DNA of 64,000 nucleotides from Antedon bifida (GCA_963402885.1 OY727097.1:24235401-24299400); one strand, 5' to 3'; shown: positions 1 through 13,337, numbered from the stretch's first letter. The notes: generated by a model from the sequence alone, not told the origin. Translations and numbers: made by a program.

Positions 1-290
1 CACAGTCCCTGTCCACACGAAACCGTGATGAAGACGGTTTTAAATTTCAATCACAGTCCCTGTTCATGCTACACCTTGACAAAGACTGCTTTAAATTTCA
101 ATCACAGTCCCTGTCCATACTACAACTTGATGAAGACTGCTTTAAATTTCAATCACAGTCCCTGTCCATACTACAACTTGATGAAGACTGCTTTAAATTT
201 CAATCACAGTCCCTGTTCATACTACACCTTGATGAAGACTACTTTATGTTAATGTATGCTTTAAATTTCAAACACAATCCCTGTCTACAT
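1..290. repeat. 51-bp minisatellite in a STIM intron
   Basis: At least five copies of a 51-bp unit built around tttaaatttcaatcacagtc, then a run through ccctgtccatactac. Copies are near-identical in the middle and decay at the right end. The array probably continues to the left of the window. Confidence 0.85.
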
Positions 291-332
291 TACACATTGA
301 TGAATACTGAAATTTCAAGATACTGTACTCAC

Positions 333-448
333 TTTTAGGAGGGCCGAATAGCACAACATCCATTGCATTGATAGAGATCTTGTGGCGATGAACTGGGTTC
401 GATATCCCCAATACTTTTTGCATAATTTGAACATGATTTACAGCAAGT
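333..448 (-). CDS. STIM: STIM coding exon 5 (SAM domain end, luminal juxtamembrane)
   Basis: Translates LAVNHVQIMQKVLGI, then HRHKISINAMDVVLFGPPK. The VLFGPP signature directly precedes the transmembrane segment in STIM proteins. The exon ends one base into a codon at a gtgagt donor. The next exon is not in the window. Confidence 0.92.
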
Positions 449-3400
449 CTGCAAAGAAAAAAACAGAGTATGTAGAGCACTTAAGACAGGGGCACTATAA
501 AGCACAGCCATTATATAGGCATAGTTTCAAGGTTATCCTTCCCATAGTTCTCGGGTACAGAACGGTATACAAAACAAATAGTTGGAACTAACTTTTAACA
601 TGAAACTAGTTTGTTAAAATGAAAACAAAACAATTTTCTCAGAAAAATATTCACAGGAAATATACAAAGTTTAACGATTTATTCTTTAAATTTATTTACT
701 ACTAATACTAAATTATGTACTGTTTTTTTAATGTTATTTTGTTTTGAATTCAAATAAAGAAATGAAAATGAAATGACTATTCTAGAGGTACTTTTCTTCT
801 GGGCCTCTTCCCATCACTGTCTTCTTATTATATTTTTTAATTGATTTTTATTTCTGCTTTATGTGCCTTATTTATTTATGTTTTTCTTTCTATTCTATTT
901 ATTAGTATTATGTGACTAATAAATGAATGAATGAAATATGTATCTTTCATCTAAATCAGTAGATCTTTTAGCTTTCTGTACTTTACTAAACTCATTAAGT
1001 GGAGCAAGTAATTCAACGCTTTCTCATTGCTGTGAACCTGCATACTGTACACCTGTAAACACTGATAATATGAAATTCAATCTGATATCATAATAACGTA
1101 TTGTCATACTTTGATACAAGCAATAAACCTTCTTGGCGCATAATTATGTAATGCAAGAATACAAAAGGAACATGCTGTTTTGTGTGTTATAAATATAGAG
1201 CTTTCAAATTGCAAGGAACTAAAACTTGCAAATGATGTTTTTACTATGTTTTTGAGTTCAGGTAGATGCAGTTTGGGAGGGGGAGAGATACAACAGATGA
1301 GCATCACCCATAAATATTACCTATACTGTAGAATATTTATTATTTTACAGTAATAACAACCATGTCTCTCTGGAAAAAGGCCAATGGATAGGTTGTAATT
1401 ATCGGAGAAGTAATATTTACTAAAGACAGAAAATGACCACTGGATACTCCTGAGATTTCACAAGGGTCCATACATATATCATTGACTGACCAATCATCTC
1501 CAATGAGTAAAACAAACGGTTGTTTTTTATAGATTACATAGGGTTTGTAATACATGAGTGCGAACACAATACATGTTGTAACACATTGTAACATCAATGT
1601 ATCAGTACTGTAGTGTGGACAGGGTATAAGACAATATACCTAGGTAGCATTTTGCCATCAACTGCATTCACTTGAAACGTTTCACTATACTGATCCAGCT
1701 CAAGACGGTCAACAAGCCATTCTACCATTTGTTCTGTTGTCCAGTTGCAAACTAAAATAAAATATACATTAAAAAATAGAAATTGTTATTAATTAAAAAA
1801 ATAATGAAATTACTACTGTACATAACAAATAGAATGAGTTACTGTACAGTAGGCTTTTTATGAGTATAATCTTATTGTGAAAAAAAATATGTATATTAAT
1901 ATTATAAATCGTAAGCCCTAACTCTCCCAGAAGCTCATAACTTGATAAAGAGATGATTCATTGAAGAACACACCTATTCCAATAATTGTACTGTACAGTC
2001 TGTGGGAGTGGTCCAACATAGGGGCATGCTATACTGTACATCAAAAACATTTTTAAAAGAAATTTTGGCACGTCTACCAAAAATAAGATATTTTCCTCAG
2101 TCGGGCATGGTAGAATTGATTGATGTATTGGGTGCTAATTCCGGCTTCTTGGCACTTTTCTGCATGCCAAGCTCAAACAATCTTATTGTGAAAATGTTGT
2201 TGTTGTACATGTACAAATAGCCAATAAATCAAAAAAGGAAAAAAATGTATATATATATTATTATAAATTGTGCATTAGACAACAAATATGTTTTTTTTAA
2301 TGAAAATTTAACATAAAATTTGATTACAGTACAGTAGGCTTTTTATGAGTAGAAAACAAAACAATCAATTTTATTGTGTACCTAACTGTACATGTATGTA
2401 TTTATTATAAAAATATAGCCAAATGGAAATCCAAAACATATCTAAATTTATAATATTATTTAATATTGTGCACTAGGATATTCACTAAAATTTACTTTAA
2501 AAATTAACTGAACAGTCAATTTTTCATAAGAATATCAATTTTTATCTAAAAACTTTTCAAAGTTTGTGTTGGTTTGTCTGTCTGTGAATGACTGCAATAA
2601 AAAAAATCATCCCCCCAAAAAAATGGCCTGTCATCTTTCGATTCTTAAATCATTTGGTCTATAGTTCATTCTGTACATAGTGATACATTTTAATATTTAT
2701 TTATAATATAGTTTTAAAGACAATTTTACCTGTACAAACAAAACAATTGTACTAGAGTTAGAAGTCAAGCAATATAGGAAGGAATTACTCATGATAAGGA
2801 AACAGACAAGAATTGGATTGTGAGCTGGTTCAAATTTGGGTGTGTGATATACTGTACTGCATGTTGAGTTAAGAAATAATTAAGGAAATTGCACAGACCA
2901 ACAACTATTGTTGTAGTAGTCTGTAAGTACCTGGGCAAATCAACAACATTTGAATTGTATTTGTATATTTATACTTTTCCTAATAAATAATTCTTGAAGG
3001 ATTTTACAATCTCTGGCTTACAATACATGCATAAAATGACAAATGACATCATTTTTTGTAAATTGTAGTTAGTATGTTTTGTTCTGTGTATTTACCATTA
3101 AAAAGTTTGTAGTATTTCAAGGCCCAGCTGAAGGTAAACAAAACATTATTTACAGCCTTAGGGTCAATTTAAGGTCAACCTGTATTCTATGCATCCCATG
3201 TTTTACATACGGCTTTTGGTTCTTTACTGTACCTAAGATACAGTAGCTTAGTACAGTAGTTGAAATTGCAATTTTTCATTATTATTTATTGCCATAGTTG
3301 TTTATATAATTTTGTACAGTCAGTATTTCCATATTTATTATTATGGACAAATAAAGAATCTACAGTAATACAGTTAGCCTTATTCTCCCAAAAGATCATA

Positions 3401-6400
3401 ACCCGATAAAAGAGATAATTCATTGAAGAACACACATACTGTATTCCAATAATTGTACAGTCTGTGGGAGATGGTCCAACATAGGGGCAGGCTATACTGT
3501 ACATCAAAAATATTTTAAAGAATATTTGGCATGTCTTCCAAAAATCATATATTTTCCTCAGTCAGGCATGGTAGAATTGATTGATATAGAGTTGTCTAAG
3601 TGCTAATTCTGCTTGTTGGCACTTTTCCACATGCCAAGCTCAACTCACGAGACAACAAACTCAATTGAAAAACATATTACAGTATAACATCAGTCATTGT
3701 TAAAATAAATTCTGTAGGCATAATTTGATGGAATTAAAATCCTATATTCATCAGATAAACTAGTGTATAATGTCCAACAAGGGCAATATATTTATTCAGA
3801 TGTCCCAAACCAACCATTACTATTTCCTGAGTATCATGAATTATCTATACACATTTTTTTATACAGACAATAAAATTGTTCTTGAATCTTCTTGACTCTT
3901 GAATCTGCGAGATTCTTGACAGAAGAAGAAACTCATACAAATGTCATGGTTCAGTGAACAGAAACTACTAGTACTAGCTACTACTGTATAATATTAATAT
4001 TGATTGTGTGGTTGTTACTGTACCTATGTACTAAACATATTTAGCAAAGCAAACAAACCAAGACCCATCATTTATTACATTTAAAAAAAAACATCTTTAA
4101 AAAAAATGTTTAAGTAAAATAAAACTTCAACCAAGACTGGACACAATTTATTGAAATACAAAAAAAAAATATTAAGTGCAAAGGAAAGGAAAAATAAAGT
4201 GTATTTAAAAACCTTAACCGAAATTTAAAATACTACTAATAATACTATTAAATGTAATGTACTGCATCTATCCTATCCATAGAACATTGGTTTAAACAAG
4301 ACATGGCACTGACAGAGAAAAAAAACTAACAAGCAAAGACATTTAAATACGAATTGGGCAGTACACTGGGAGGGAAAAACCACCCTGTACTACTATCCAT
4401 CTACTGTACTGTGTTTCTTAGCATACACGAGTCAAGGTGCAAAAGGAACCAACGGATAGGACTTGTTTGCACAGGACTTGAAAAAAGGTATTTGGCCAAT
4501 TTGGTTAGTTTTACCGAGATCATTGACCATGGTTCTATTGGGCAGGCAGTAGTGGATAAAGTTAACAGTTAAGCTCTGTCTACACTATCAAATTAGTTTG
4601 ACAAACAAAAAGTGTGATGTGCCCAAATATGGTATTTATGATGCTTCAATATGGTAGTGATATGATATCATGTCCATGGGCACATCACATTTTTTTTGTC
4701 ACATAAAGTTTGATAGTGTACTGTAGTCTTGGTCAATTTTGTAGTGAATTGTAGCCAACGTTAGGATTGGACATTCTTGGTTGACATAGCCAGCAACTCG
4801 GTTAATTTGAAAAAAATTAGGTCCAATGCAATCAAGGGTTTTTTGCTGATGTTATGGATTTGAATTGCCATTCGAAAATTTGCATTCATTAATAGTAACA
4901 ACAGAAATTTGCATGAGGAGATAATTTACATTAATTAACTACAAATACAGCCAAAATTTATATTATATCATGATGAAATAAGCAGTACAGTATGCTATAC
5001 AGTGGCATAATGTACTATGTCATAGAATTATTGAATACAATACACATCTGCAAGAAAGGCAGATTGTGCTTATTTTCTAGTAATGAAAATCATTTTTCTT
5101 TAATATCCTGTCAGACACACATAAATGTACAGAACATCAACAACATTAGTGTCTCACTCTAAAAGCCTGTTTTTGCTACTAAAATGTCTGTGAAATATAG
5201 ATGGAATAAATTTACCTCCTCCTCCTTTTCTTGGCAGCAGAAAAGAGGCAAATAAAAATGTTGGTTAACTGGCAGGACAGTTTATAAAGTCTTTTGTTTT
5301 ACATATTTCTGTATATAATGTAATAATTAAATTGTATATACTGTATTGCAACGGCAATTCAATTATGATGTGACAAGTATAAAGGATTACCATAGGTTAA
5401 AATTTTCTCTTTGTAAATAATTTCTGATGAATACTGTACATAGCATTCTATAGCCCAGTAAATACATATTTTTAAAATGTTAAAAATGGTATTTTGATCA
5501 ATACTTTTGACACTATTATTTATAACAAGTATTTCGTTTGGAATGGTAGGTAAAGGAGAGGAAACATTTAACAGGCTGTGATGAACCATCATGGTCTGAT
5601 AAATTACATTAAGTCATCTTCATCTACAGTTCCAAAATAAAAGCTCGCTATAATATCTTTATTGTACTGTACCTTGGGATGATGTCCACGTGTTCCAAAG
5701 ATCATCTTTGTTTATTAGATGGTCCTTTTCAAATAATGACTCATGACGTTCAAAATCCCCTCCATACTCCAATTCCTCTCGTAAAAACTGAAATTATTAT
5801 GATTAAAATAATTATTTAGTGCAAATCTACTGTTTAAACTTAAAGGGTCTTTCACATCTGCTTCGATTCCGGCCTGGCTCAACCAAATAAAATTTTCAGT
5901 ATGCCCTCTACTTTAGTCTCTAATTTTGTATGTGCAATCTGACACGAAATTGAACTGGACCTGGGCGGGAGCAGGTGTGAAAGACCTTTTAATACTAAAA
6001 ATTCTTACTGTGTAAGTAATAACAACAGGATTTATATGGATATTTTTTAGGCTGTGAGTGCAAAAAGTGTCTAGTATAGAAAAGTGCAGTAATAGATCTA
6101 CAATGTGTTAAGTATGCATCACGTATCATTGGAATTGAGCAGAGATCTATGGAATCCGTTTTTTAAAATCGATAAATTAAGAAAACACATCCTATATTCT
6201 ACTCATCCCATGCATAATGTATTTGAGGTGTTGCGTAGCGGTAGACGTTACCGGTCCATCATCTCTTGTACAAATAGGTTTCGTAACAGCTTTTATCCAG
6301 CTGTGCCATACGGGCACTGAATGCTTGTAAGTATACCATATGAGAGTGATGGCTATGATGTGTAATTGTTTTTGTTAGTAAATCATTTATCTGTTTTTGA

Positions 6401-9400
6401 AACATAATTTCTATGTATATTTTATATGCAAATGACAATAAATGGAAGTAATTTTCCATGGATGAATGAATGAACATATAGTCTGAATATAAAGTTGGGA
6501 GTGGTTTAGGAAACTTATACAATTACTCGCCTACTATTTTCACAGTTGAGCAATCACCAGCTTAATCATACTCTAGAGATGTTTTTTTCTTCAAATTTAA
6601 AGGGGAATTTCAGGTAAAATTAATTCTCAAATTTTATAAACATAATTTGCAACCACAATTATGGACAGTTAGTGAAGCAGAACAAGCATCACAAACTAGT
6701 ACATTGTATTACATTACACTACAGTAGAAATTACATTCAAATTTTCATGAAATTAATTTTGTCTGTTTATTTATACTTTTATTTATTCCTTTTTTAAATG
6801 AAATGTTTGTTGATAGCCAACACACTTCATGGTATCCACATACTTAATTCAATTATGTCAAGTCAGCAATAAATTTGAAAAATTATTGATTATATGAAGT
6901 GGTAGCCATAATAAATACTGTAGATTAGAATAATAAAATATAGAAATAATAAATAATCTATTTTAAAAAAAATATAAAAGGCGACATGGAGACAGGATGG
7001 GAATCATAAAATGGAGATGGAGGCAGTGTTATCAGTGGTACTAAACTTACACTTGTGTCCTACCTTTTCCATTGTAATTTGCAAATTTAGGGGTGGCCCA
7101 GGCCAGCTAAATGACACCCCACCTCCTTTTAAAGTGGGAAAGATGCATGGGCATGCAGAGGATGGCAACACAATTTAAACTACAGTATGTAAAATGTTAA
7201 AAGTTAAATATTCAAGATCAAATATGTACAGTAAACACCAAAATATAACAGATTTGTACTGTACGTACCTCATCACTCTCATACAAGTCTAAATCACCAT
7301 TTTGATCATCATCTATCTTTTTATGTAATATTTCTATAGCTTCTTTGGCTAGTTTGTCACGGAGATCTTCTTCAATTTCTTTTGCTATACACTCTGGAAA
7401 AAATATATATTCAGTGAAAGATTACTGTAGAAAGAATCACATATAAAGGCCTTAATTAATTTATTTAACTTTCTTAAAAATTGCAAATATTTTGTTATTG
7501 TTGCAAAATGATTTTTTAAAATAGCTTTTTCAAGATATACAAAAGAGACTATGAATTATTTGTAGAAAACTGTAATAACAACAACAATGCAAAGATAGCA
7601 ATTATGTTCAGAATAGAAGATCATCTATGGAAAATACAATTCTATTTTAAAAATTTAAATGCCATTGTGTTATTGTTATTATTTGGTGTACTGTATTCGA
7701 TTGGGGACTTTCCCTTCAATATAGTGTTTTCCTTCAGTATTTTAGTTAACTCAACGAACAAGCTAACGTTAAATAATGTTTACCATTGAAATAAAACAAA
7801 ATTACTTCAGCACACAGTTTATCTAGAACACACCATTTTAAAAACATCTAAGCATTATTTAAAAAAAAATGCATAATTTGCTATGAGTTTCACATTAAAA
7901 TTTAACGAAATTTGTTTATGATTGAAATTTAAATGACTACTGTATGGTATTGACATCAAATTCATTTGAATATAAACATTACTTACAATTGTTTTCCACA
8001 ATCTTTTAAAAACAATAATTAAAAAGTGATATAGCTATTTTATATAACGGATAGTTTGTGTACGGTGGATAGTAGTCGGACTAAAGATGGTAGGAAATTA
8101 TATTCTTTAAAAGGGTATGAGATGGTTGTTATAAAATACGCTTCATGGAAAGAACTGCGGTATTATGGGCACCACCTACGTTCATTACACAAATATGACC
8201 CATCCTTCTATTTATTCTGTTCAATAATGTGCTATCTTTTTGACTTAAAGATGTATTGTCCCCCTGAAAAATAATTTGTTTACATTTTTGTTGTTGGATA
8301 TGCCATTTTAATGTCACATAATAGTTATCCACTTTGATAAAAAATTGGATCTAAACAAAATTTATTTACCTGAAAAAACTGTAATTTAAAGCAAAAAATG
8401 GTCAAATTGGCTGCCAGCCAATTAATTTTTAGTTGAATTTAATAATTTATTATGTTATGTTATAAGTGAAAACAGTTTTTTTTCATTTTTTTTTCTATGG
8501 AAGTGATTAACTTTATTAAAACTACAAAATAATATATTCAAAGTCTGATTTAATTAATCTTCATTTTTCATGTTTTTTGAGGAACAATACATCTTTAAAA
8601 CAATCAAACAGAAAATTGAATGTAAATTCTAAGCCAACAACAATCCAATGTACAAATAGTATTACGGTGTAATGCACATATTATTGGCTATTATAATAAA
8701 TTCTCTCGTTAGCATTGAAATTGTTATTGATTAATTTTATTCAATTTGCTTGACAAACACTGCTTTATTGTATTAATTATTGTGAATTGCTGTGGTTGAT
8801 CATTGATCAAATATAGATTTCACATCATTGATGAAAACCCAGATTAGCGGAAATCTATTCAGAAACGTAATCAAATCAAATACAAGAAGTGTTAAAATGT
8901 AGATGTCAGACAGAAAAGATTAATTAAGCATTCAGAAACTGAGCGAAATACTTGTCAAAAAACACAAATAATTAATAATTAATATTTCTGCCCATGAAGA
9001 CAAATATAAATGTTTGTGATTATAAAAAAAGCTAAGCTATTAATTTTATTAGACTTGTAAAAATAATTTTTACTATAAATGATTTCTAAAATAAAGCCGA
9101 AAAATTAATTCCAATATATCGTTTCAATATTTTTTATTTACTGTACACTATCTGTAAATTTAAGTTCAGTAATTTAAATCAAGGAAAACAACACATTACA
9201 ACATCTGTGACACTAGTGAAAAATGATTATGCAGAAATAGGGATAGAGTACCCAACATTTAAATTATCAATTGGTTTAAAAAATGTTAATAATAATCACT
9301 AGAAATTATATTCTATGAAGCACTACTAATGTAGATCTAAGAAATTATTTAGATTAATTCTTCTTCTTCTTCTTCATATTTGGAGCCAACTTCATATGTG

Positions 9401-12400
9401 AAGACTCTGCTCCTCCAACTCTGTTTTGCTAGCTCTACTGTATTTGGTTGTGTATTATTATTCTATTTATAGTTATTCTTTTACAGAGAATTTCTATTTA
9501 GTTATTCTTTTCTATTTAGTTATTCTTTTACAGAGACAAACTGACTCCCTTATTTATTCATAATTATTATTATTATAATTATTATCATTATTATAATTTT
9601 TTTTTTCTTCACATGTTAATAATGCATCCTAATTTAAATTTTACCCAAGGTTCTTTATTTTTAGGACCAAATACTAAAAAATAAAAAGCATTCAGAAACT
9701 GAGTGCAGTACTTGGCAAAATATTGATATTTCGGCCCTTGTTGTTAAAAGAATAAAAAAATTTCTTTTTTTTTGTTTATGAAGTTATTAATATTAATGAA
9801 CAGACTTTCTTGAATTTCAATAGGCATGTTCTGTAAAGTATACACCTACTGTATTAACATAAAAACAGAATGATTACTTCAAAATTGTCGGCACTATCGT
9901 GCTAACATACCAACAAAGCAAGAATACTATACTTTGCAAAATTCTATTTAATGCCAAAGTAATATTATAATCTACAGTTATATTACACAGGTATTATTAA
10001 ACACAGGGCAATATAATTATAATATTGTACTACTGTATGTTATTGTTATGGTCCTGATAGTTTTAGATTAGAAACATCTAAATTTATGTTGATGAGCATT
10101 TAAACCATAAGGAGTTCTGAGTGGCATTAGCCTTGGCTACTCAACATGGTATATGAAGTAAATAATTGAGTAATGTATGTTTATCAAAGATCTTACATGG
10201 ATACCGTAGAAAACAAGGTTTTTACAGATGGAAATTTCGTAAGCGTTGCGGTGGTGGATCCTTCACACATCCCTGCCTATCCCATCCTTTAAATTTTAAA
10301 TTAATCAAATTGATCAACATCAAACACAATCTATTCAATTGTAAATGTGTTCTAATAGTTGTTACATAGAGGTATAATGGTTGTTAATATTGGTTAATTA
10401 CGTTTTTATGAGATACGACCACATCTTTATTTGAATTTTATAGACTTTTATTTGCTTTCATTCAATTGATTCAGTTTATAACACTTAACACTTTTAAGGC
10501 TATACATGTAGGCATATGTAAATACTGAAGAATAGTGAGCAAACATTTTACCATTATCAGGTATTGTACAGTAGTCATAATCAATGACCAGTGTAATGTC
10601 ATTAATACTGGTATGAAGAAAATACACTGCCCTTGCCAGTAACTAATTTTTTTTTATACTACAGTTTAACATGAAGTCAACTTATTAAATCCAAACATTA
10701 TGTACTATATATGGGGATGTACCACTAGTCAGTACAGATACTTAGCATTTTGCCATAGACAGCTTACACTACAGTACTGTACCGCTGTCATGAATACTGT
10801 GTGGCCAACCAAGGCAATCTAACAACAGCATGCTTAGCTCCGGAAATCAAAGGGTTTATCTGTGGCTGCGGCATGATCAGTTTCATGCCCCTTAACAGAC
10901 ACTGCGTATTGTGGAGAATATACATTGTACAGTACTGTTGGTATTTGTTGCAGCCAGACATAAGATCAAAGGACTAAATTACGATTTACTATCTTGGCAA
11001 GGCGAGCTCAGTGTCCTGTTGTTAGATTACCTTGGTGTGACTGTATGTGAGAAAGAAATCAATATTCGTCAATCAATTTAAACAGTATGATCTATTGACA
11101 CGTTGCACTATTAAACAACAAGTCTAATTGTCAACTGTACACAGAAACAAATCAATTTACTGCAGTACGTAGTATAAACGGGTTTAGTGGTTAAAACAAA
11201 TTGATTTAGTCTGGTTGTTTGCCATGCTTTTGTATATGGACGAACATTTCGAAGCGAAGGGCATTTATATTAGTTACTTTTTTGTGGAAAACTGAGACTT
11301 TATTTATTTATGAAATGAACTTTGTCATCAAATTCTAAAAATATAAGAACAACATATAGTAATATTAATTTGGGAGATAGGAATTAATTCATAAATGACA
11401 TCATTTGCGATTTTTTTAAATTTCTACATGGGACTTTCCCAATGAGGTATTCATATTTTGTAAAAAAATACTTTCTTCTGGTAATGCCTAACAGTAGGCC
11501 CTAATAAATACCAAATGTTTAAATGAATAAAATCGAAAATCCATTTCATGTCATGATCATGTCAATTTTATAGTATTTTATGACTGTGAATGCGGCAACT
11601 AAAAATCAGTGGTTTCCAAAATCCATAGCTAATCATCTATTGTTTTGCAACAACACCATGTATGAAACTAATATAATTGTAAAAATTGTCTTTATTAACC
11701 ATTAACATTCTACAGTAACAGTATAATAATTTAGAATTTAACTTAGAATTTGTTTCATTTCATTCATGTTACCAGAAAAGGTGAATAACATGTTGATATT
11801 ATTGATTTAATGATGAAATCTGATCTGATAATTGTAACTTGTACCACTCATTCCATGTTTGGTGACGGTGGTTGCACCTATTTATTTAGGTTATTCAACT
11901 GACGGTTGGATAACGATGCATAAAGTTTTCAACCAGCTCATGGTTGTGTATGCCATGGTAAATTCAACAAGCTGATGGTTGGATGATATAATTTAAAGGT
12001 TTTTCAACTGGCCATGGATGTTGGCTAACACTGAGTATTGGGAAAAAGGTCGGCCAGTTGAATGACCTTTTTATAACTTAGTATGGCCCAACACTAATAA
12101 TAATAATCGGTAGAGATTATTTTGCGGGACAGCACACAGTCAGATTGAGATAGGCTTATACTGTACTATAGACCTAACTCTCTGTCTGAAGAGGCCTACT
12201 GTAGGCCTAGAAATATTATGAAAATCATAGACTAGTGTCTATCCTAATAGTACGATGATCAATATTACGACGATCAATATCGCATCTTTGATAACGATAA
12301 CTTAATAATAATTAATAGGTTATGACATCGTTTCATCGCAAGCTAGTCCAGATGGGCGGATGACAGTGCTGATGGCTTTACGCCTCTCTGTGTTCGAACC

Positions 12401-12944
12401 CAATTGATGTCAATTTTTTTTATCGAAGGTGCATATATGGCATATGTACTGTAGGCCTAGGCTTACACAATCAATATAATTATAATAATTATGAATCAAT
12501 GAGACGATCTGGGCTTCCAGCCATCGAAACCTGAAAGGAAACACCCCTCTAGGAAAACGGTCAAAAAAGATACCTATTATAATTATAAAAGATGGTCAAA
12601 AAGTAAAAAAAAAGAGGAAATATAGCCTAATTCAATTTGAAATTTCATCAAATAAACATAAAATTAAAAACAAACAATTTTTCAAATTATTATATTATTC
12701 TCCCTATGCTCTCTTCTTAGGCCTAGGCTAGACCGAAACGTGCCCAACCATCCTAGTTACTAGAGGCTAGGCCTACATACAAGTCTACTTCTCTGCCTGC
12801 TAGGCCCTAGGCTTATATAATCGTCAAAAAAGAAGCTGTACGTGACTACGTCCCGACGAAAAACTTACCTCCTCCGCTTACACAAACATAAGGTGTAATC
12901 AATGTAAATAAAAATAAACAACTAACAATCCTATGTACACCCAT
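333..12944 (-). CDS. STIM: Stromal interaction molecule (STIM), N-terminal half; gene continues off the left edge
   Basis: ER-membrane calcium sensor that activates Orai channels when ER calcium falls. Coding exons 5'->3' on the minus strand are 12944-12869, 7393-7269, 5787-5673, 1751-1640 and 448-333. All have AG/GT borders and phases that join without a stop, giving 181 codons. Order: signal peptide (residues 1 to about 23); canonical EF-hand with loop DDDQNGDLDLYE at 53-64, acidic at the same places as in vertebrate STIM; hidden EF-hand ending NKDDLWNTW; SAM domain from about 106 starting VCNWT (the NWT glycosylation site is conserved); then the luminal tail MDVVLFGPP just before the membrane segment. 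The transmembrane helix, coiled coils and Orai-activating region lie outside the window. The start is the only ATG ahead of the signal peptide. Only one Cys precedes the EF-hand, where vertebrate STIM1 has two. The family call is very secure; STIM1 versus STIM2 cannot be settled, and invertebrates usually have one. Confidence 0.94.
1640..1751 (-). CDS. STIM: STIM coding exon 4 (SAM domain, first part)
   Basis: Translates VCNWTTEQMVEWLVDRLEL, then QYSETFQVNAVDGKMLPR. This is the first half of the STIM SAM domain, with the NWT sequon. Acceptor ttttag is upstream and donor gtatat follows. Confidence 0.92.
1912..2175. repeat. Intronic direct repeat, copy 1
   Basis: About 260 bp matching 3373-3643 in the same orientation, with shared blocks such as tgaagaacacac, gtggtccaacataggggca and cagtcgggcatggtagaatt. 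Some open frame runs through it, but the two copies do not share it, so no gene is claimed. Confidence 0.75.
3373..3643. repeat. Intronic direct repeat, copy 2
   Basis: Second copy of the 1912-2175 repeat. The spacing of about 1.45 kb and roughly 80-85 percent identity by eye suggest either segmental duplication or two insertions of one element. Confidence 0.75.
4571..4730. mobile_element. Hairpin MITE family A, copy 1
   Basis: Begins aagctctgtctacactatca and ends in a degraded complement, with internal inverted blocks gtgatgtgcccaaatatggt and catgggcacatcaca. One of eight copies in this window. It lies in the STIM intron, directly after gttaacagtt. Confidence 0.85.
5673..5787 (-). CDS. STIM: STIM coding exon 3 (hidden EF-hand)
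   Basis: Translates FLREELEYGGDFERH through LINKDDLWNTWTSSQ. This matches the non-calcium-binding second EF-hand that packs against the SAM domain in the family. Acceptor cag at 5788-5790, donor gtacag at 5672 downwards. Confidence 0.93.
6105..6500 (+). pseudogene. 3' end of a LINE (non-LTR retrotransposon), truncated
   Basis: The translation at 6105-6320 ends FEVLRSGRRYRSIISCTNRFRNSFYPAVPY. The SGRRYRS and TNRFRNSF words are typical of the extreme C-terminus of reverse-transcriptase proteins of CR1/L2-like LINEs. It is followed by an AT-rich tail and a gatgaatgaatgaa microsatellite, as at LINE 3' ends. The rest of the element is missing (5' truncation). Confidence 0.6.
7269..7393 (-). CDS. 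STIM: STIM coding exon 2 (canonical EF-hand)
   Basis: Translates from CIAKEIEEDLRDKL to the calcium loop DDDQNGDLDLYE and SDE. Loop positions 1, 3, 5, 7, 9 and 12 are D, D, N, D, D, E, so calcium binding should be intact. Acceptor cag at 7394-7396, donor gtacgt at 7268 downwards. Confidence 0.93.
8245..8598. mobile_element. MITE family D, copy 1 (complete)
   Basis: Starts ttaaagatgtattgtccccc and ends in its near-complement gaggaacaatacatctttaa. The internal palindrome ttggctgccagccaa is the family hallmark. About 354 bp, no coding capacity. It sits in the large first STIM intron. Confidence 0.8.
8927..9000. repeat. Dispersed repeat G, short fragment
   Basis: cattcagaaactgag...tacttg...tttctgccca matches the start of the repeats at 9688 and 16744. 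Confidence 0.55.
9688..9926. repeat. Dispersed repeat G, copy 1
   Basis: Shares gcattcagaaactgagtg, acttggcaaaa, gatatttcggccc, ttgaatttcaataggcatgt, and then actatcgtgctaa with 16744-16968 in the same order and orientation. No protein-coding frame. Confidence 0.75.
10809..11035. mobile_element. MITE family E, copy 1
   Basis: Terminal inverted repeat ccaaggcaatctaacaacag at the left, ctgttgttagattaccttgg at the right, about 227 bp. A second copy lies inverted at 63363-63631. Confidence 0.8.
12869..12944 (-). CDS. STIM: STIM coding exon 1 (start codon and signal peptide)
   Basis: Encodes 25 residues plus one base. ATG is at 12944-12942, followed by a hydrophobic stretch (CLFLFTLITPYVCV) typical of an ER signal peptide. 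The donor gtaagt sits at 12868 downwards. The intron that follows is about 5.5 kb and carries MITE and dispersed-repeat copies. Confidence 0.88.
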
Positions 12945-13337
12945 CTAGTAACGATTTAACATTCCAACAATTCGCATTTACAAAAGCTTATGTTTCAAAA
13001 CATCCAGTGGGAAATAGGCCTCTTTTGATCCTCCTGTGAATCGACCGATCAGCTAGCCTAAACTTTCTTGTTTTCCTCGCGATTATCAAACCAACCATAG
13101 GCAGAGAGAAGATGAGGTCCGATCGAGCAACCAATTATACACGACACACGTCGAAAAGGTCATAGCTGTAGGTCATAACTGTGTGATTTGATTGGCTGGC
13201 GGTGAGAAATACAGTCTGTATTCAATTCAAGACTGACACATCAACATAGGATGAGCATTTAATATGAATATTGAAATGATATGATAGAAAAGCTGCGCTT
13301 TTCCAATTAAATTATATTTGTTTGCATTACAGCCATT
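12945..13337. promoter_or_regulatory. Probable bidirectional promoter between STIM and SRA1
   Basis: The two start codons point away from each other with only 393 bp between them, so both 5'UTRs and core promoters must lie here unless a 5' non-coding exon is hidden. No TATA box is obvious at a sensible distance. The stretch is somewhat richer in GC and CG dinucleotides (around 13070-13160) than its surroundings. Promoter function is inferred from gene layout only. Confidence 0.5.

Noticed and set aside
1-290. Possible CRISPR-like array
   Set aside because: Units are contiguous without unique spacers and the DNA is clearly eukaryotic; it is a minisatellite.
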